Source: Citromicrobium bathyomarinum (GTDB lineage Bacteria > Pseudomonadota > Alphaproteobacteria > Sphingomonadales > Sphingomonadaceae). From it: a DNA stretch of 64,000 nt. The notes under the pieces are model-generated. The model had not been told where the DNA came from. It worked only from the letters and a program-made list of their open reading frames with translations, and ran no database searches. The position numbers and the translations under genes are program-made. Positions 27,184-36,582 of the stretch are shown here, piece after piece; the first letter of the stretch is position 1; each line of letters begins with the position of its first letter. The stretch is taken from positions 2,587,501-2,651,500 of the forward strand of contig CP155577.1 in the NCBI GenBank assembly GCA_001306305.2. The letters are read 5' to 3'.

Positions 27184-27546
27184 ATGCCCCAAGCCCTTCC
27201 CCCGTCCCCGCCCAAACCGATCCAGACCCCCGCCCCTTACGTCACTCCCTCCGCCGTCGCTTTCGAGCAGGCGGGCGAGGCGATAACCGCCAGCGCCGCC
27301 AGCCCCCTGCCGATCGGCGAGGTCAGCTATCGCGCCGCGCGCCCTGCGGCGCTCGACAGCGTGCTGGAGCCCGGCCGCGCGCTGGCGATCGTCGCGCAGC
27401 AGCCCGGCCAGCTAACGCTCGCGCTTGCGGGCGGCGGCGCGATCGATCTGCCGGTCGAACCGGGCCTGACCGTGCTGCCCTTCGCGGTGGCCGGGATCAG
27501 CGCCGGTGCCCCGGACTTCGCCCCCGCCCTCACCCTGCTCGACTGA
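27184..27546 (+). CDS. Hypothetical protein next to the SGNH hydrolase
   Basis: 120 residues with a proline-rich start (QALPPSPPKPIQTP) and then an alanine-rich, beta-prone domain (about residues 40-120) ending PDFAPALTLLD. There is no signal peptide or membrane segment. GGAG six bases before ATG 27184 decides the start over the ATG at 27178. The stop is 15 bases before the SGNH hydrolase gene, so the two are probably co-transcribed. The repeating hydrophobic beta pattern would suit a small structural or carbohydrate-contacting domain, but no function is supported. Confidence 0.7.
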   Translation: MPQALPPSPPKPIQTPAPYVTPSAVAFEQAGEAITASAASPLPIGEVSYRAARPAALDSVLEPGRALAIVAQQPGQLTLALAGGGAIDLPVEPGLTVLPFAVAGISAGAPDFAPALTLLD

Positions 27547-27561
27547 CGAAAGGCCCGCACC

Positions 27562-28866
27562 ATGCTCCAGACGATCCAGCCTCGTCCCGCCTCCGGCGCG
27601 GCGCAAGCTCCGTCGACCGTCGCCGCCAACGGCTTCGGTCACATCAAGCACATGCTCGACCAGGGCCGCGATGTGTCTATCGTCAACTGGTCGGACAGCC
27701 TGTCCAACTCGCGTGAAAGCCCGCGAGAATTCATCTTCCGCCTCGCCGACGTGATCGCCACCCACCCCAGCCAGCCGACCGTGCTGGTCACGACTTGGGC
27801 CGACGGTGCCTATGGCGGCGCAACCACCGAAGCGGTTGGCAGCGGACCGACCGTGCGGATCCGCAACTTCGCCGTGGCGGGCGGGCAAATGGCCCACGGG
27901 CTCGGCACACTGTGGCGCGACAGCGGCCTCGCTGATGAGACGCCGGACCTGCTGACCATCTGCCACGGGCACAATCATGTGGTCGGCACCACCGACGAAC
28001 AGGTGCTGGGCGAATTCCTCACCGCGCTGGAATACTACCGCCTCGCCCATCCCGGTGTGCCGATCGTCGCGCTGCTGCAGAACCCGCGCGCGGACGGCTC
28101 CGCGATGGACCGTGCGGTCGATGCGTGGCGGCGGGTTGCGCGACTGCGCGATATCGCGCTGATCGACGCGCACACGCCCTATCTTGCAGCGGGCAAGCCG
28201 TCCGCGTGGTTTGCCGATGGCGATCCGGTGCACCCCAGCGACGCGGGTATCGAAGCGGCATACCTGCCCGCGATCCGTGATCTGTGGGATGCAGCCCCCG
28301 CCCGGGCAGCGCTCGGTCCGCCATCGACCCTTTGCGGGCTCGACCCGGCGCTCAACCTGATTCCCAATGGCGACTTCTCCCGCTTTGATGGCGCGGTGCC
28401 CGATGGCTGGGTGGCCGCATCCGGGGTGACCGCCAGCAAGGAGCCGGGGATCGTGCGCGACCGCGCGCTGGGCCATTCGCTCAAGCTCGCCAGCACTGGC
28501 GGCACTGTGTTCCTCAACCGCATATCCTATACCCTGCCCGATTACGGCCACGCACCTCTGCGCGGCAAACCGGTCTCGCTGTTCGGCTGGGTGTACAAAC
28601 CAACGGGCGCGCCGCACACGCTGGGCGCGATCACGCTGGAGGCGCTGGCCCCTGCGGGCGGATCCGCCGCCTGCACGACCCGGCCGCTTGCGCAGGATCA
28701 GGGCAATGCTTGGGTGCCGTGGGCGATCTGCGGGCTGATGGTGCCAGCGGAGTGCTACGAGATCACCGTGCGCCTGCACCACGACACGGCGGCAGCTACC
28801 GCCAGCCAGCCCGTGTATTTCCAGGGAATCACGCTGGTGCCGGGCTACCTCCCGCGCGGGCTGTAG
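27562..28866 (+). CDS. SGNH/GDSL hydrolase with C-terminal beta domain
   Basis: 434 residues. The N-terminal SGNH domain (about 35-245) has the block I nucleophile in SDSLS (Ser46), block III as CHGHNH, and the block V pair Asp221/His224 in DGDPVHPSDAG. From about residue 265 a beta-sandwich-like domain begins (LIPNGDFSRFDG), as in carbohydrate-binding modules. Members cleave ester bonds, often acetyl groups on sugars. There is no signal peptide, so export by another route or a cytoplasmic role must be considered. It follows the small hypothetical gene closely and precedes a decayed gene on the opposite strand. Confidence 0.82.
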   Translation: MLQTIQPRPASGAAQAPSTVAANGFGHIKHMLDQGRDVSIVNWSDSLSNSRESPREFIFRLADVIATHPSQPTVLVTTWADGAYGGATTEAVGSGPTVRIRNFAVAGGQMAHGLGTLWRDSGLADETPDLLTICHGHNHVVGTTDEQVLGEFLTALEYYRLAHPGVPIVALLQNPRADGSAMDRAVDAWRRVARLRDIALIDAHTPYLAAGKPSAWFADGDPVHPSDAGIEAAYLPAIRDLWDAAPARAALGPPSTLCGLDPALNLIPNGDFSRFDGAVPDGWVAASGVTASKEPGIVRDRALGHSLKLASTGGTVFLNRISYTLPDYGHAPLRGKPVSLFGWVYKPTGAPHTLGAITLEALAPAGGSAACTTRPLAQDQGNAWVPWAICGLMVPAECYEITVRLHHDTAAATASQPVYFQGITLVPGYLPRGL

Positions 28867-28887
28867 GACCTCCCGCGCGTCTCGGCC

Positions 28888-29433
28888 CTAGCCTTCGAAG
28901 TCGGCGACCTTGACGGTCCGCCGGATATCTTCCGAGGCGGGGCCGATCGCGGCGGGCTGGCGGATGCCGGGCCGCACGCACACATCGTAACGCTCGATCA
29001 GGATACCTTCGAAGTTCATCGAGTGGACGATGCTGCCATTTCTGGCGTCGATGAAATAGAGGCCGGTGCGCGGGGTCATCTTGCGCTCAGCCAGTTCCTG
29101 GTCGAGCTTGAGCCCGCTGAAGGTCTTGTTGTCGCGCGGGAGCGACATCCCGACCACCGCGATCTCGCGCATGAAGGCGAGCCCGCGCAGGTAGCCGGGG
29201 CAGAAGGCGACCGGGACGAACGCGCCCTTGTCCATATCGACATAGCCGAACTGCCCCTCGCCGCTGTTGTGCAGCCACAGCCACCCGTCGCGCCAGCGCA
29301 AAGAGTGCGGTATGGACAGGCCTTACCCCACCACCTTGCCGCCCTCGATCTCGATCACCACGCCACCGTCGCGCCAATGACCGCGCCATCCGTCGAAGGT
29401 GTCGGACTGGCCGACGGCGGTGACGAAAGCGCT
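28888..29433 (-). pseudogene. TIGR03032-type gene remnant
   Basis: The frame 29433 to 28888 reads as the C-terminal half of a TIGR03032-family protein: FVTAVGQSDTFDGWRGH, then LWLHNSGEGQFGYVD, FCPGYLRGLAF, GLYFIDARNGSIVHS, and an end with EDIRRTV. A TAA at 29323-29325 interrupts it in frame after GGKVVG, where the family continues with GLSIPHS. A TGA at 29434-29436 closes the frame upstream, and the N-terminal half of the family (some 200 residues) is missing. It abuts the stop of the large RTX/FG-GAP gene. It is a relic, unless the stop is a sequencing error, which would still leave the 5' part lost. Family function is unknown. Confidence 0.72.
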
Positions 29434-29443
29434 TCACCTTCGG

Positions 29444-32400
29444 CTACATGACATGCATCGCGACGAAGTCCATGTCCGGCCCCGCAGGCCCCGGGCCAGG
29501 GGGATGGAGGGTCGGCGCCCGGTCGGCAAAACCATGTGCTCCGTGCGAAACCGCGCCGGCCTCGACAGGCCCGGCGAAGAGCTCGGCCCATTGCGGCAGA
29601 GGAGAGCCTGCCTGCGATTGGGCGTCCTGCCCGATCTGCCCGCTCTGGCGCACCCACTCGACATTGGCGCGCGCCACATAGGCCCCCGCCCCGCCGAACC
29701 CGACCAGATCGGACAGTCCATCGCCGTCGATATCGGCGACGAAGCGGGGAAACCGGTCGTTGCTCGACCAGCCGCCCCCGGCATCGCTTTGCCCGAAGGA
29801 ATCGACCAGCCGCGTGGTATCGCCGAAGGTGCCGTCGCCGCGCCCCAGCGCTACGTAGGTGCCGTCTCCGCCGAAGCCTATAATATCCGCCACCCCGTCG
29901 CCGTTCACATCGCCCAGCGTGCGCGGATAGCGGTCTGCGGTCGACCAGCCGCCGCCAACATCGGCATAGCCGAAGCCCGCTATGCCGAGCATCATGCTGC
30001 CAAAGCTCCCGTCGGACTGGCCCAGCGCGACGTAAGTGCCGTTGGCCGCGAAGCCGACGATATCCGCACGTCCGTCGTTGTTTACGTCGGCCAGCACACG
30101 CGGGAAGCGATCGTCCGACGACCAGCCGCCGCCCGCATCCGAAGCGCCGAACCCGTTCAGCGCAAGCTGGGTCGCGCCGAAGCTGCCATCCGACTGGCCG
30201 AGCGCGACATACACGCCCGCGCCGCCGAAGCCGACCAGGTCGCCGCGCCCGTCGCCATTCACGTCGGCCACGGTTCTGGGGTAGGTGTCCGCGCTAGTCC
30301 AGCCGCCCGCAGCATCGCTCGCGCCGAAGCCTGCGTAGGCGAGCGTGGCGGGCCCGAAAGCGACCGCCTGCCCCGAAGCCGGAGCCTGGCCGAGCGCGAT
30401 CGAGACGCCCGCCGAACCGAACCCGATCAGATCCTGCAGCCCGTCGCCGTTCACATCGGCAATGGTGCGCGGGTAGAGATTGTCGTTCGCCCAGCCGCCC
30501 GCAGCATCGCTCGCGCCGAAACCGTTATAGGCGAGGAAGGTCTCCCCGAAGGTGCCGTCACCATTGGAAAGCGCCGCAAACAGCCCTGCACTGCCGAAGC
30601 CGATCAGGTCCGCCCGGCCATCGCCGTCGATATCTGCCACTCCGCGCGGATAGGTCGTGTTGTCCGCCCAGCCGCCTGCCTCGGGCGCGTAGCCGAAGCC
30701 TGCATAGCCCAGGCTCACCGGACCGGTGGTCGGCCCAAACACGTAGGTGCCGTCGGCAAACTGCAGGTGCTCGATGCTGGTGAGCGTGTCCGTCCCGTCG
30801 GGACCGGAAACTTCGAATTGGCCGTCGGCGATTTGGGTGATCGCATAAGCATCGCGGCTGCCGGAGAACACGGCGGTGTCGGTGCCCTCTCCGCCGTCCA
30901 GAATGTCGTTGCCGAGACCGCCGGTGAGCGTGTCGTTCCCCCCGCGACCGTAGAAGACCATAGAGCCCGTGCCGGAGGAGGACACGGGGTCGACCCCGAT
31001 CGCATTCGATAACCCGTCACCATAGACGGTGGTCGAATAGCCTGAAGATGGGCTCGCCAACACGTTCTGGATGTTCGAAATGGCGTAGGTGGCGTTTCCT
31101 GCCGTCGCTGCGCCTGCGGCAAGGTCTACGGTGAACGCAATATTGGTCCTGAGTGTGTTGATGCCCGCACCGCCATCGATCAGACCGTCGGGCACCGAGG
31201 TGCCGAAAGCACCACTGATAAAAAAGCTGTCGTTGCCGCCCTCGCCGAACACACGTTGGCCTGGCCCAGCCGTGATATTGTCATCACCCCCGCCCGCGTA
31301 AAGCTCGGTGCCGAAGGGGGCCTGATTCAGCGTGGCAGTATCGTCGCGATCTCCGAGGAGTATCCTTTCCACGTTCACAATCGAATATCGCTGGCTGCCG
31401 ACGTAGACGCCCAGCGAAAAGACGCCCGGGGATGTTGAAATAGTGCCCAGGGTTACCGGCCAGACTGCGCGCAGGTCGAGCGTGTCGAAATCAGCTCCGC
31501 CATCGAGAATGCCGATTGTCTCGGGCTGCGGCGAAGACACCATCACGGAACTGAATTCGATCCAGTCGTCCCCCGCTTCGCCAAAAATCTGATCCGCTCC
31601 GGTGCCCGGGTCGATGCGATCATTGCCGCCCCCGCCATAGGCGATGTCATCGCCGGCACCGGTCAGAATGATGTCATCGCCATCGCCCCCACGAAGCGTG
31701 TTCGGGCCATTACCGCCTTCGATGAGGGTGCCGGTCGTGGCGGTCGGACGTTCGAACGGGACGAAGGTGTCGTAGGCGGATGACGGGGCGTAGAAGGCCG
31801 GCCCGTAGCCGTGCAGATCGTCGAGGGGCAGCGGCCCAGTCGGCCCGGTCGGAAAGCTCCCGTCCGACTGGACGACCAGGAGATGGTCCCCGAACACAGC
31901 GGCGGCCCGGTCGAGTGCGGCCTGGTTGGGCATATTGTCCAGCAGATACCAGTCGACCGCGTCGCGATACTGGTCGGCGATCGCTCCGCTCGCACCCCCC
32001 GGCGAGTTGTCGGGCATATAGGGATCGGTCGATGCGATCAGCACCGCGTCCGGATTGATAGAGTCCATCACGCCCCGAATGCGGGTGACGAACTCGGTCA
32101 TGGCCTGTGCCTGCGCGGCAAGTTCGTCGCGGGCGGCAGCGGTGGCAGGCTCTCCGTTCAGCGAGACATATCGCTGGTAGTAGGTGTTCACGTCGTCGAG
32201 GAAGATCGCGTTGAAGCCACGCTCGGTAAGCAGGAACGTGACCTGATCGACCACGAGCTGCTGCCAGTCCGGATCGGTGAAATCGACCAGCCGCCCATAG
32301 TCGTTGGCGGGTGCACCCTGAAGAAAGGCAGGCGCGGTGGCGGCAACGGGATTGAGATCGTCATCAGTCAAGTTACCCGCTGAAGTCCAGTCCGGATTCC

Positions 32401-32617
32401 AGTATCCGCGCGCAGTGTCGGTCACCCCGACATTGACGTAACCCGCGACCAAACGGCCCTGCGCGATCAGATTGGCTGCCTGCTCCGCACTTAGCTGCTC
32501 TGTTACCCGCGGCGAATCATCGCCATCACCCTCGGTGATGATGAGATCGGCGTCGGCAGACAAAAAATCTGCGTAATTCACGTTTGAATACTGAATGATG
32601 AAGCTTGAAACTGGCAT
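29444..32617 (-). CDS. Large mosaic protein: GH114-like barrel, RTX and FG-GAP repeats
   Basis: 1057 residues. Residues 1-290 look like the GH114/TM1410-type barrel, with LVAGYVNVGVTD, an aspartate pair in AIFLDDVNTYY, and ASTDPYMPD. RTX calcium motifs follow (GGDGDD, GGGGNDRIDPG, GRGGNDTLTGG; about 298-345, 440-465, 555-580). Six FG-GAP-like repeats of about 59-64 residues (637-983) each carry a calcium loop such as DVNGDG. There is no classical signal peptide, which fits type I secretion. The last 74 residues are unlike the repeats and end MDFVAMHVM beside a decayed gene, so the C-terminus may be a rearrangement junction. GGAGG before ATG 32617 sets the start. Activity on an exopolysaccharide is plausible, not shown. 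Confidence 0.85.
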   Translation of the reverse strand: MPVSSFIIQYSNVNYADFLSADADLIITEGDGDDSPRVTEQLSAEQAANLIAQGRLVAGYVNVGVTDTARGYWNPDWTSAGNLTDDDLNPVAATAPAFLQGAPANDYGRLVDFTDPDWQQLVVDQVTFLLTERGFNAIFLDDVNTYYQRYVSLNGEPATAAARDELAAQAQAMTEFVTRIRGVMDSINPDAVLIASTDPYMPDNSPGGASGAIADQYRDAVDWYLLDNMPNQAALDRAAAVFGDHLLVVQSDGSFPTGPTGPLPLDDLHGYGPAFYAPSSAYDTFVPFERPTATTGTLIEGGNGPNTLRGGDGDDIILTGAGDDIAYGGGGNDRIDPGTGADQIFGEAGDDWIEFSSVMVSSPQPETIGILDGGADFDTLDLRAVWPVTLGTISTSPGVFSLGVYVGSQRYSIVNVERILLGDRDDTATLNQAPFGTELYAGGGDDNITAGPGQRVFGEGGNDSFFISGAFGTSVPDGLIDGGAGINTLRTNIAFTVDLAAGAATAGNATYAISNIQNVLASPSSGYSTTVYGDGLSNAIGVDPVSSSGTGSMVFYGRGGNDTLTGGLGNDILDGGEGTDTAVFSGSRDAYAITQIADGQFEVSGPDGTDTLTSIEHLQFADGTYVFGPTTGPVSLGYAGFGYAPEAGGWADNTTYPRGVADIDGDGRADLIGFGSAGLFAALSNGDGTFGETFLAYNGFGASDAAGGWANDNLYPRTIADVNGDGLQDLIGFGSAGVSIALGQAPASGQAVAFGPATLAYAGFGASDAAGGWTSADTYPRTVADVNGDGRGDLVGFGGAGVYVALGQSDGSFGATQLALNGFGASDAGGGWSSDDRFPRVLADVNNDGRADIVGFAANGTYVALGQSDGSFGSMMLGIAGFGYADVGGGWSTADRYPRTLGDVNGDGVADIIGFGGDGTYVALGRGDGTFGDTTRLVDSFGQSDAGGGWSSNDRFPRFVADIDGDGLSDLVGFGGAGAYVARANVEWVRQSGQIGQDAQSQAGSPLPQWAELFAGPVEAGAVSHGAHGFADRAPTLHPPGPGPAGPDMDFVAMHVM
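29669..30711 (-). repeat. Six tandem FG-GAP repeats (about 177-190 bp each)
   Basis: Each unit encodes GFG-xx-A-GGGW, then YPR, D[IV][ND]GDG, and GFGxxGxYVALG. The units are diverged at DNA level, although neighbours 3-5 are most alike. They lie inside the large mosaic gene and encode beta-propeller blades. Confidence 0.8.
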
Positions 32618-32772
32618 GGTCGCCTCCCCCGAGACCAACCCGATCACCCCCGGGTCCATCATCGCCCGTTTACCATACTTGGCTGCCGGCCGACGCGAAA
32701 AATGGTCCGGCGTGACGGTTTCACCTACCGGGAAAACGCCGGTTTGGGGCAAAAAGAGCTTTGCTGCGTGCG

Positions 32773-33462
32773 TCAGCCGTGCGTTTCGATGGTGTCCATA
32801 TGACCGTCCCGGGCCTCGGCTGCCGGTTCGAGCGATCCCGCCGCGTTGGCCAGTGCCAGCAGGCTGACCGCAAACGCCGGGCCGAACAGAGCGGCGAACA
32901 GGCCGAGCTCGAGCGTCAGGATCGCGCCGACAAACGCGCCCGAGAGGATCGCGCCCCAGATGCTCAGCGGCAGCAGCGCCTGCTTCCACGCACCGCGTCC
33001 CGAAATCGCGTCGGCAATGTCGGAGCCGATGGTCACCACCGCGCTACTGACGAAGGTGTGGACGGTGAACCCGTTGCTCCCCTGCAAGGCGCGGTTGATC
33101 ATCCCCATGCCGAATGCCAGCAGGAGCAGCAGGGCGTAATCGCTCCAATGCGACACGGCACCAGCGCCAGCCAGCCAGAGCACCCCGGCCACCGCCGCCA
33201 GCGCTGCGGTCTCGCGCAGCCGCGCGCCATTATTGATCAGGCGCGAGACGATCGTGCCGAGGATGAAGACGAGCACCACCGCCGCAACCATGCCGGCCAG
33301 CGCCGTCTTGCCGGAGACGAGATCGGTCACGACCTTGGTCGAGTTGCCGCTCATGAAAGAGGGAAACGCCCGGACCGAGCCGACCAGCGCGAGAAAGCCG
33401 ACCGCGTCCACCCAACCGGCCACGAAGTTGAGCGTGAAGACGGCCTGCTTGCGCGTGATCAC
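32773..33462 (-). CDS. YoaK/DUF1275 family membrane protein
   Basis: 229 residues with about six membrane helices. The start FTLNFVAGWVDAVGFLAL and the conserved FPSFMSGNSTKV are the DUF1275/YoaK signature. Function is unknown. The GTG start at 33462 overlaps the stop of the cytochrome bo subunit IV gene in GTGA, so it is translationally coupled as the last gene of the cyo operon. An ATG start is not available in the frame near the family start. Confidence 0.85.
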   Translation of the reverse strand: MITRKQAVFTLNFVAGWVDAVGFLALVGSVRAFPSFMSGNSTKVVTDLVSGKTALAGMVAAVVLVFILGTIVSRLINNGARLRETAALAAVAGVLWLAGAGAVSHWSDYALLLLLAFGMGMINRALQGSNGFTVHTFVSSAVVTIGSDIADAISGRGAWKQALLPLSIWGAILSGAFVGAILTLELGLFAALFGPAFAVSLLALANAAGSLEPAAEARDGHMDTIETHG

Positions 33463-33857
33463 TGCCGTGCGCCCGTCCCGTGCGCGGGAGCTTGATGCAT
33501 CGGTGCATCGCCGCCGCTCGCCTGATGCATGCGCCCGCCAAGGTCGGACATGATGTACCACGTGCCGCCCGCCATGATCGCGAGCAGGCAGACGGAGAAC
33601 AGCACCAGCAGCAGATCCTCCTCGGACTGCGCATCGGCGAGGCTGAGATGGAGGAAATTGCGCAGGTGCGCCACGATCTGGATCAGCGCCGCGCCGCAGA
33701 TCAGGGCGATCTTCCATGTCGTCGGCAGGTCGGACAGCAGGGCGGCAAACGCGCCCACGGTCAGCAGCAGGCTGATCACGAAGCCGGTCGCATAGCTCCT
33801 GATCTCGCTGGCCGCGTTACCCTGCGGATCGAGCTCTCCGGTATTGGGCTTGGTCAT
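33459..33857 (-). CDS. cyoD: Cytochrome bo3 quinol oxidase subunit IV
   Basis: 132 residues with three membrane helices. It has SLLLTVGAFAALL, LICGAALIQIVAHLRNFLHL and LAIMAGGTWYIM, the usual CyoD pattern. The tail is rich in histidine, methionine and glycine (MHQAPAHGTG) and somewhat longer than usual. It overlaps cyoC by four bases (ATGA) upstream and the DUF1275 gene by four bases downstream. Confidence 0.93.
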   Translation of the reverse strand: MTKPNTGELDPQGNAASEIRSYATGFVISLLLTVGAFAALLSDLPTTWKIALICGAALIQIVAHLRNFLHLSLADAQSEEDLLLVLFSVCLLAIMAGGTWYIMSDLGGRMHQASGGDAPMHQAPAHGTGARQ

Positions 33858-34480
33858 GCGAGGGGCACCAGGAAAACGAGCGAGAAGATCCCGACCCAGA
33901 TGAGGTCGAGGAAATGCCAGAACACGCCGAGCATCGACAGGCGGACCTTGACCACATCGTCGAGCCCGCGCGTCGCGATCTGTCCGATCGTCGCGAATAT
34001 CCACAGAATGCCGGAGAACACGTGAATGCCGTGCAGCCCGACCAGCGCCCAGTAGGAACTGAGCCAGCCGCTCGCCTGCGGCACGCCGCCCTCGCCCGCC
34101 TGAGCGATGAAGTCCTTAACCTCGAAGAACAGGAAGCCCGCGCCCAGCACCGCGCACACAAGCAGCCAGGCGATTATCTTCTCGCGGCCCTGATCATATT
34201 TCAGCGCCAGCGACACGCCCGCATAGGCGATCCCGCCGACCAGCAGGAAAGCGGTCTGGATCGCCACGCTGGTTAGGTCGAACAAGTCCTTCGGCCCCGG
34301 ACCGCCCGCCATCCCGATGGGATCGAGATAGGAGGCGTAGGAGGCGAAAAGGATGCCGAAGATGATGAGGTCGCTCATCAGGAAGACCCAGAAGCCGAAC
34401 ACGGTCTTCTCGGCGTCTTCGTGCGCCTCCCCATGCGTCGCGCCGAGGTTGAGGCCGGGATAGAGTCCGTTATCGCTCAT
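33854..34480 (-). CDS. cyoC: Cytochrome bo3 quinol oxidase subunit III
   Basis: 208 residues with five membrane helices, typical of CyoC. It starts with HEDAEKTVFGFWVFLMSD and has LVGLHGIHVFSG and VFWHFLDLIWVGIFSLVFL near the end. Membrane-bound, part of the quinol oxidase with CyoA, B and D. It overlaps cyoB and cyoD by four bases each. Confidence 0.96.
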   Translation of the reverse strand: MSDNGLYPGLNLGATHGEAHEDAEKTVFGFWVFLMSDLIIFGILFASYASYLDPIGMAGGPGPKDLFDLTSVAIQTAFLLVGGIAYAGVSLALKYDQGREKIIAWLLVCAVLGAGFLFFEVKDFIAQAGEGGVPQASGWLSSYWALVGLHGIHVFSGILWIFATIGQIATRGLDDVVKVRLSMLGVFWHFLDLIWVGIFSLVFLVPLA

Positions 34481-36582
34481 CCTGCAAACTCCGAGATATC
34501 GGGGACGCCGCGATTGCGCTGGGTCTCTTCGTCGGCTCGGGTGGCCGCGGGTAGACTAGCGACCAGATGGCGGAACCGGCTGTCTGCCTCGGCAACCTGC
34601 GCCGCCGGGATGATCCGGGGTTCGATTACCCGCATCGCGCGAAGAAGCATGAGGCCTGGGATGGCAAGGACGCCGAGGATCGCGAGCCACCAGATATGCC
34701 AGACCATCGCAAAGCCTAGCAGGAAGGCCGCGACCGCGATCAGCAGGCCGTGCGCGGTGTTGGCGGGCATTTCGATGTCGGTGTATTCTGTCGGCCCATG
34801 CCAAGGGTCGCCCGCGCGCTTCCTCTCACCCCAATCGTGGCGTGCGGTAACATGCGGGATGCATGGGAAGGTCCATTCGGGCACCGGCGCGGGGGTCGAC
34901 CATTCGAGGGTCGAGCCGTTCCACGGATCGCCGCCCGGCACTGCCAGAGCCGCGCGGTGGCGGTAGCTGGTCCAGAACGTCCAGATCAGGCTGGCGAGCG
35001 CGCATAGCATCAGCACTCCGCCGAACGCGGCAACATACATCCACGGCAGGAAATCCGGGTTCTGGAACGTCGGCGAACGGCGCGGCATGCCCATCAGGCC
35101 GAGCACGTAGAGCGGCATGAAGGTGAAGATGAACCCGGCCACGAACAGGAACGCGGTGCGGCGGCCCCATGTCTCGCTCAGCCGGAAGCCGAAAGCCTTG
35201 GGGAACCAGTAGTGGATGCCCGCCAGCATTCCGTACAGCACGCCGGGAATGATCACATTGTGGAAGTGCGCCACCAGGAAGGTGGAGTTGTGCACCTGAT
35301 AGTCGATCGACGGATTGGCCAGGATGATGCCCGATAGCCCGCCGATGACGAACAGCAGGAAGAAGCCCGTCAGGTAGACGATCGGCGTGGTGATCCGCAC
35401 CCGGCCGCGCCACATGGTCGCCATCCAGTCGTAGATCTTCACGCCGGTGGGGATACCGATCACCATGGTCGCGATGCCGAAGGCGATGTTCACCCCCGCG
35501 CTTTGCCCCATGGTGAAGAAGTGGTGCAGCCACACGGTGAAGCTGATCACCGCGATGCTCATGCTGGCGATTACCAGCGAGGTATAGCCATAGAGCCGCT
35601 TGCCCGAGAAGGTCGAGCTGATCTCCGAAAACACCCCGAAGGCGGGCAGGATCAGAATGTAAACCTCGGGGTGGCCGAACATCCAGAAGATGTTGGCATA
35701 GTTCATCATGTTGCCGCCCGCTTCATTGGTGAAGAAGTGGAATCCGGCATAGCGGTCGAGCGCCAGCATCGCGCTCGACACGGTGAGCGCGGGCATCGCG
35801 TAGATCAGCATGATCGCGACGCACAGGCTGGTCCAGCAGAACAGCGGCATACGCATCAGGTGCATGCCCGGCGCACGTTGCTTGAAGATCGTCACGGCGA
35901 AATTCATCCCCGTCAGCGTAGATCCCAACCCTGAGATCAGGATCGCCCACAGCCAGTAGTCGACCCCCTCGCCAGGGCTGAAGATCTTGCCCGTATAGGG
36001 CGGGTACATGGTCCACCCGCCGGTCCCGAAATCGCCCACCAGCAGCGAGATCATCACCAGCGCCGCACCCGCGGCGGTCAGCCCCAGGCTCACTTGGTTG
36101 AGCACGGGAAAGGCCATGTCGCGCGCGCCCAGCTGTTGCGGCAACACGAAATTGATCAGACCGATCAGCAGGGGCATCGCGACGAAGAAGATCATGATCG
36201 TCCCGTGCGTGCTGAACAGCTGGGCAAAGTGATCGGGCGCGACGAGGCCGCCTTCCTGCGCGCTCAGCGTGCCGAGCGCGCTCGCCTGATGGGCGCGCAT
36301 CACGAAGCCTTCGATGATGCCGCGCGCCAGCATGATGAGCGCGAGCGCGATATACATGATGCCGATTCTCTTGGCGTCCGGCGAGGTCAGCCAGTTGCGG
36401 TAAAGCGGCCCCCACCAACGCATGCGGGTGAACAAGGCCACCGCGGCGATCGCACCGAGGACCAGCACGCTCGCGGCAAAGGCTCCGATAATCGTGCTGG
36501 TGCCCGGATTCTGCAGCACATCGGTAAAGGGCGTGACGTTCCAGTCGAGATTGCCGAAGATCGGGCTTGTCTGGCCGCTCAT
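34477..36582 (-). CDS. cyoB: Cytochrome bo3 quinol oxidase subunit I
   Basis: 701-residue catalytic subunit with about 15 membrane helices. The copper-B/tyrosine site WMFGHPEVY and the two histidines of VWLHHFFTMGQ are present, as is FLVAHFHNVI for the heme ligands. It reduces oxygen with electrons from ubiquinol and pumps protons. The length is slightly above the E. coli protein. It overlaps cyoA and cyoC by four bases. Confidence 0.98.
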   Translation of the reverse strand: MSGQTSPIFGNLDWNVTPFTDVLQNPGTSTIIGAFAASVLVLGAIAAVALFTRMRWWGPLYRNWLTSPDAKRIGIMYIALALIMLARGIIEGFVMRAHQASALGTLSAQEGGLVAPDHFAQLFSTHGTIMIFFVAMPLLIGLINFVLPQQLGARDMAFPVLNQVSLGLTAAGAALVMISLLVGDFGTGGWTMYPPYTGKIFSPGEGVDYWLWAILISGLGSTLTGMNFAVTIFKQRAPGMHLMRMPLFCWTSLCVAIMLIYAMPALTVSSAMLALDRYAGFHFFTNEAGGNMMNYANIFWMFGHPEVYILILPAFGVFSEISSTFSGKRLYGYTSLVIASMSIAVISFTVWLHHFFTMGQSAGVNIAFGIATMVIGIPTGVKIYDWMATMWRGRVRITTPIVYLTGFFLLFVIGGLSGIILANPSIDYQVHNSTFLVAHFHNVIIPGVLYGMLAGIHYWFPKAFGFRLSETWGRRTAFLFVAGFIFTFMPLYVLGLMGMPRRSPTFQNPDFLPWMYVAAFGGVLMLCALASLIWTFWTSYRHRAALAVPGGDPWNGSTLEWSTPAPVPEWTFPCIPHVTARHDWGERKRAGDPWHGPTEYTDIEMPANTAHGLLIAVAAFLLGFAMVWHIWWLAILGVLAIPGLMLLRAMRVIEPRIIPAAQVAEADSRFRHLVASLPAATRADEETQRNRGVPDISEFAG

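Noticed and set aside
29669-30711. Regular repeats considered as a CRISPR array
   Set aside because: Units are about 180 bases, in frame, and encode FG-GAP blades. There are no short identical repeats with unique spacers.
29399-31012. 537-residue plus-strand frame over the repeat region
   Set aside because: It mirrors the FG-GAP repeats on the other strand and has no start site or domain.
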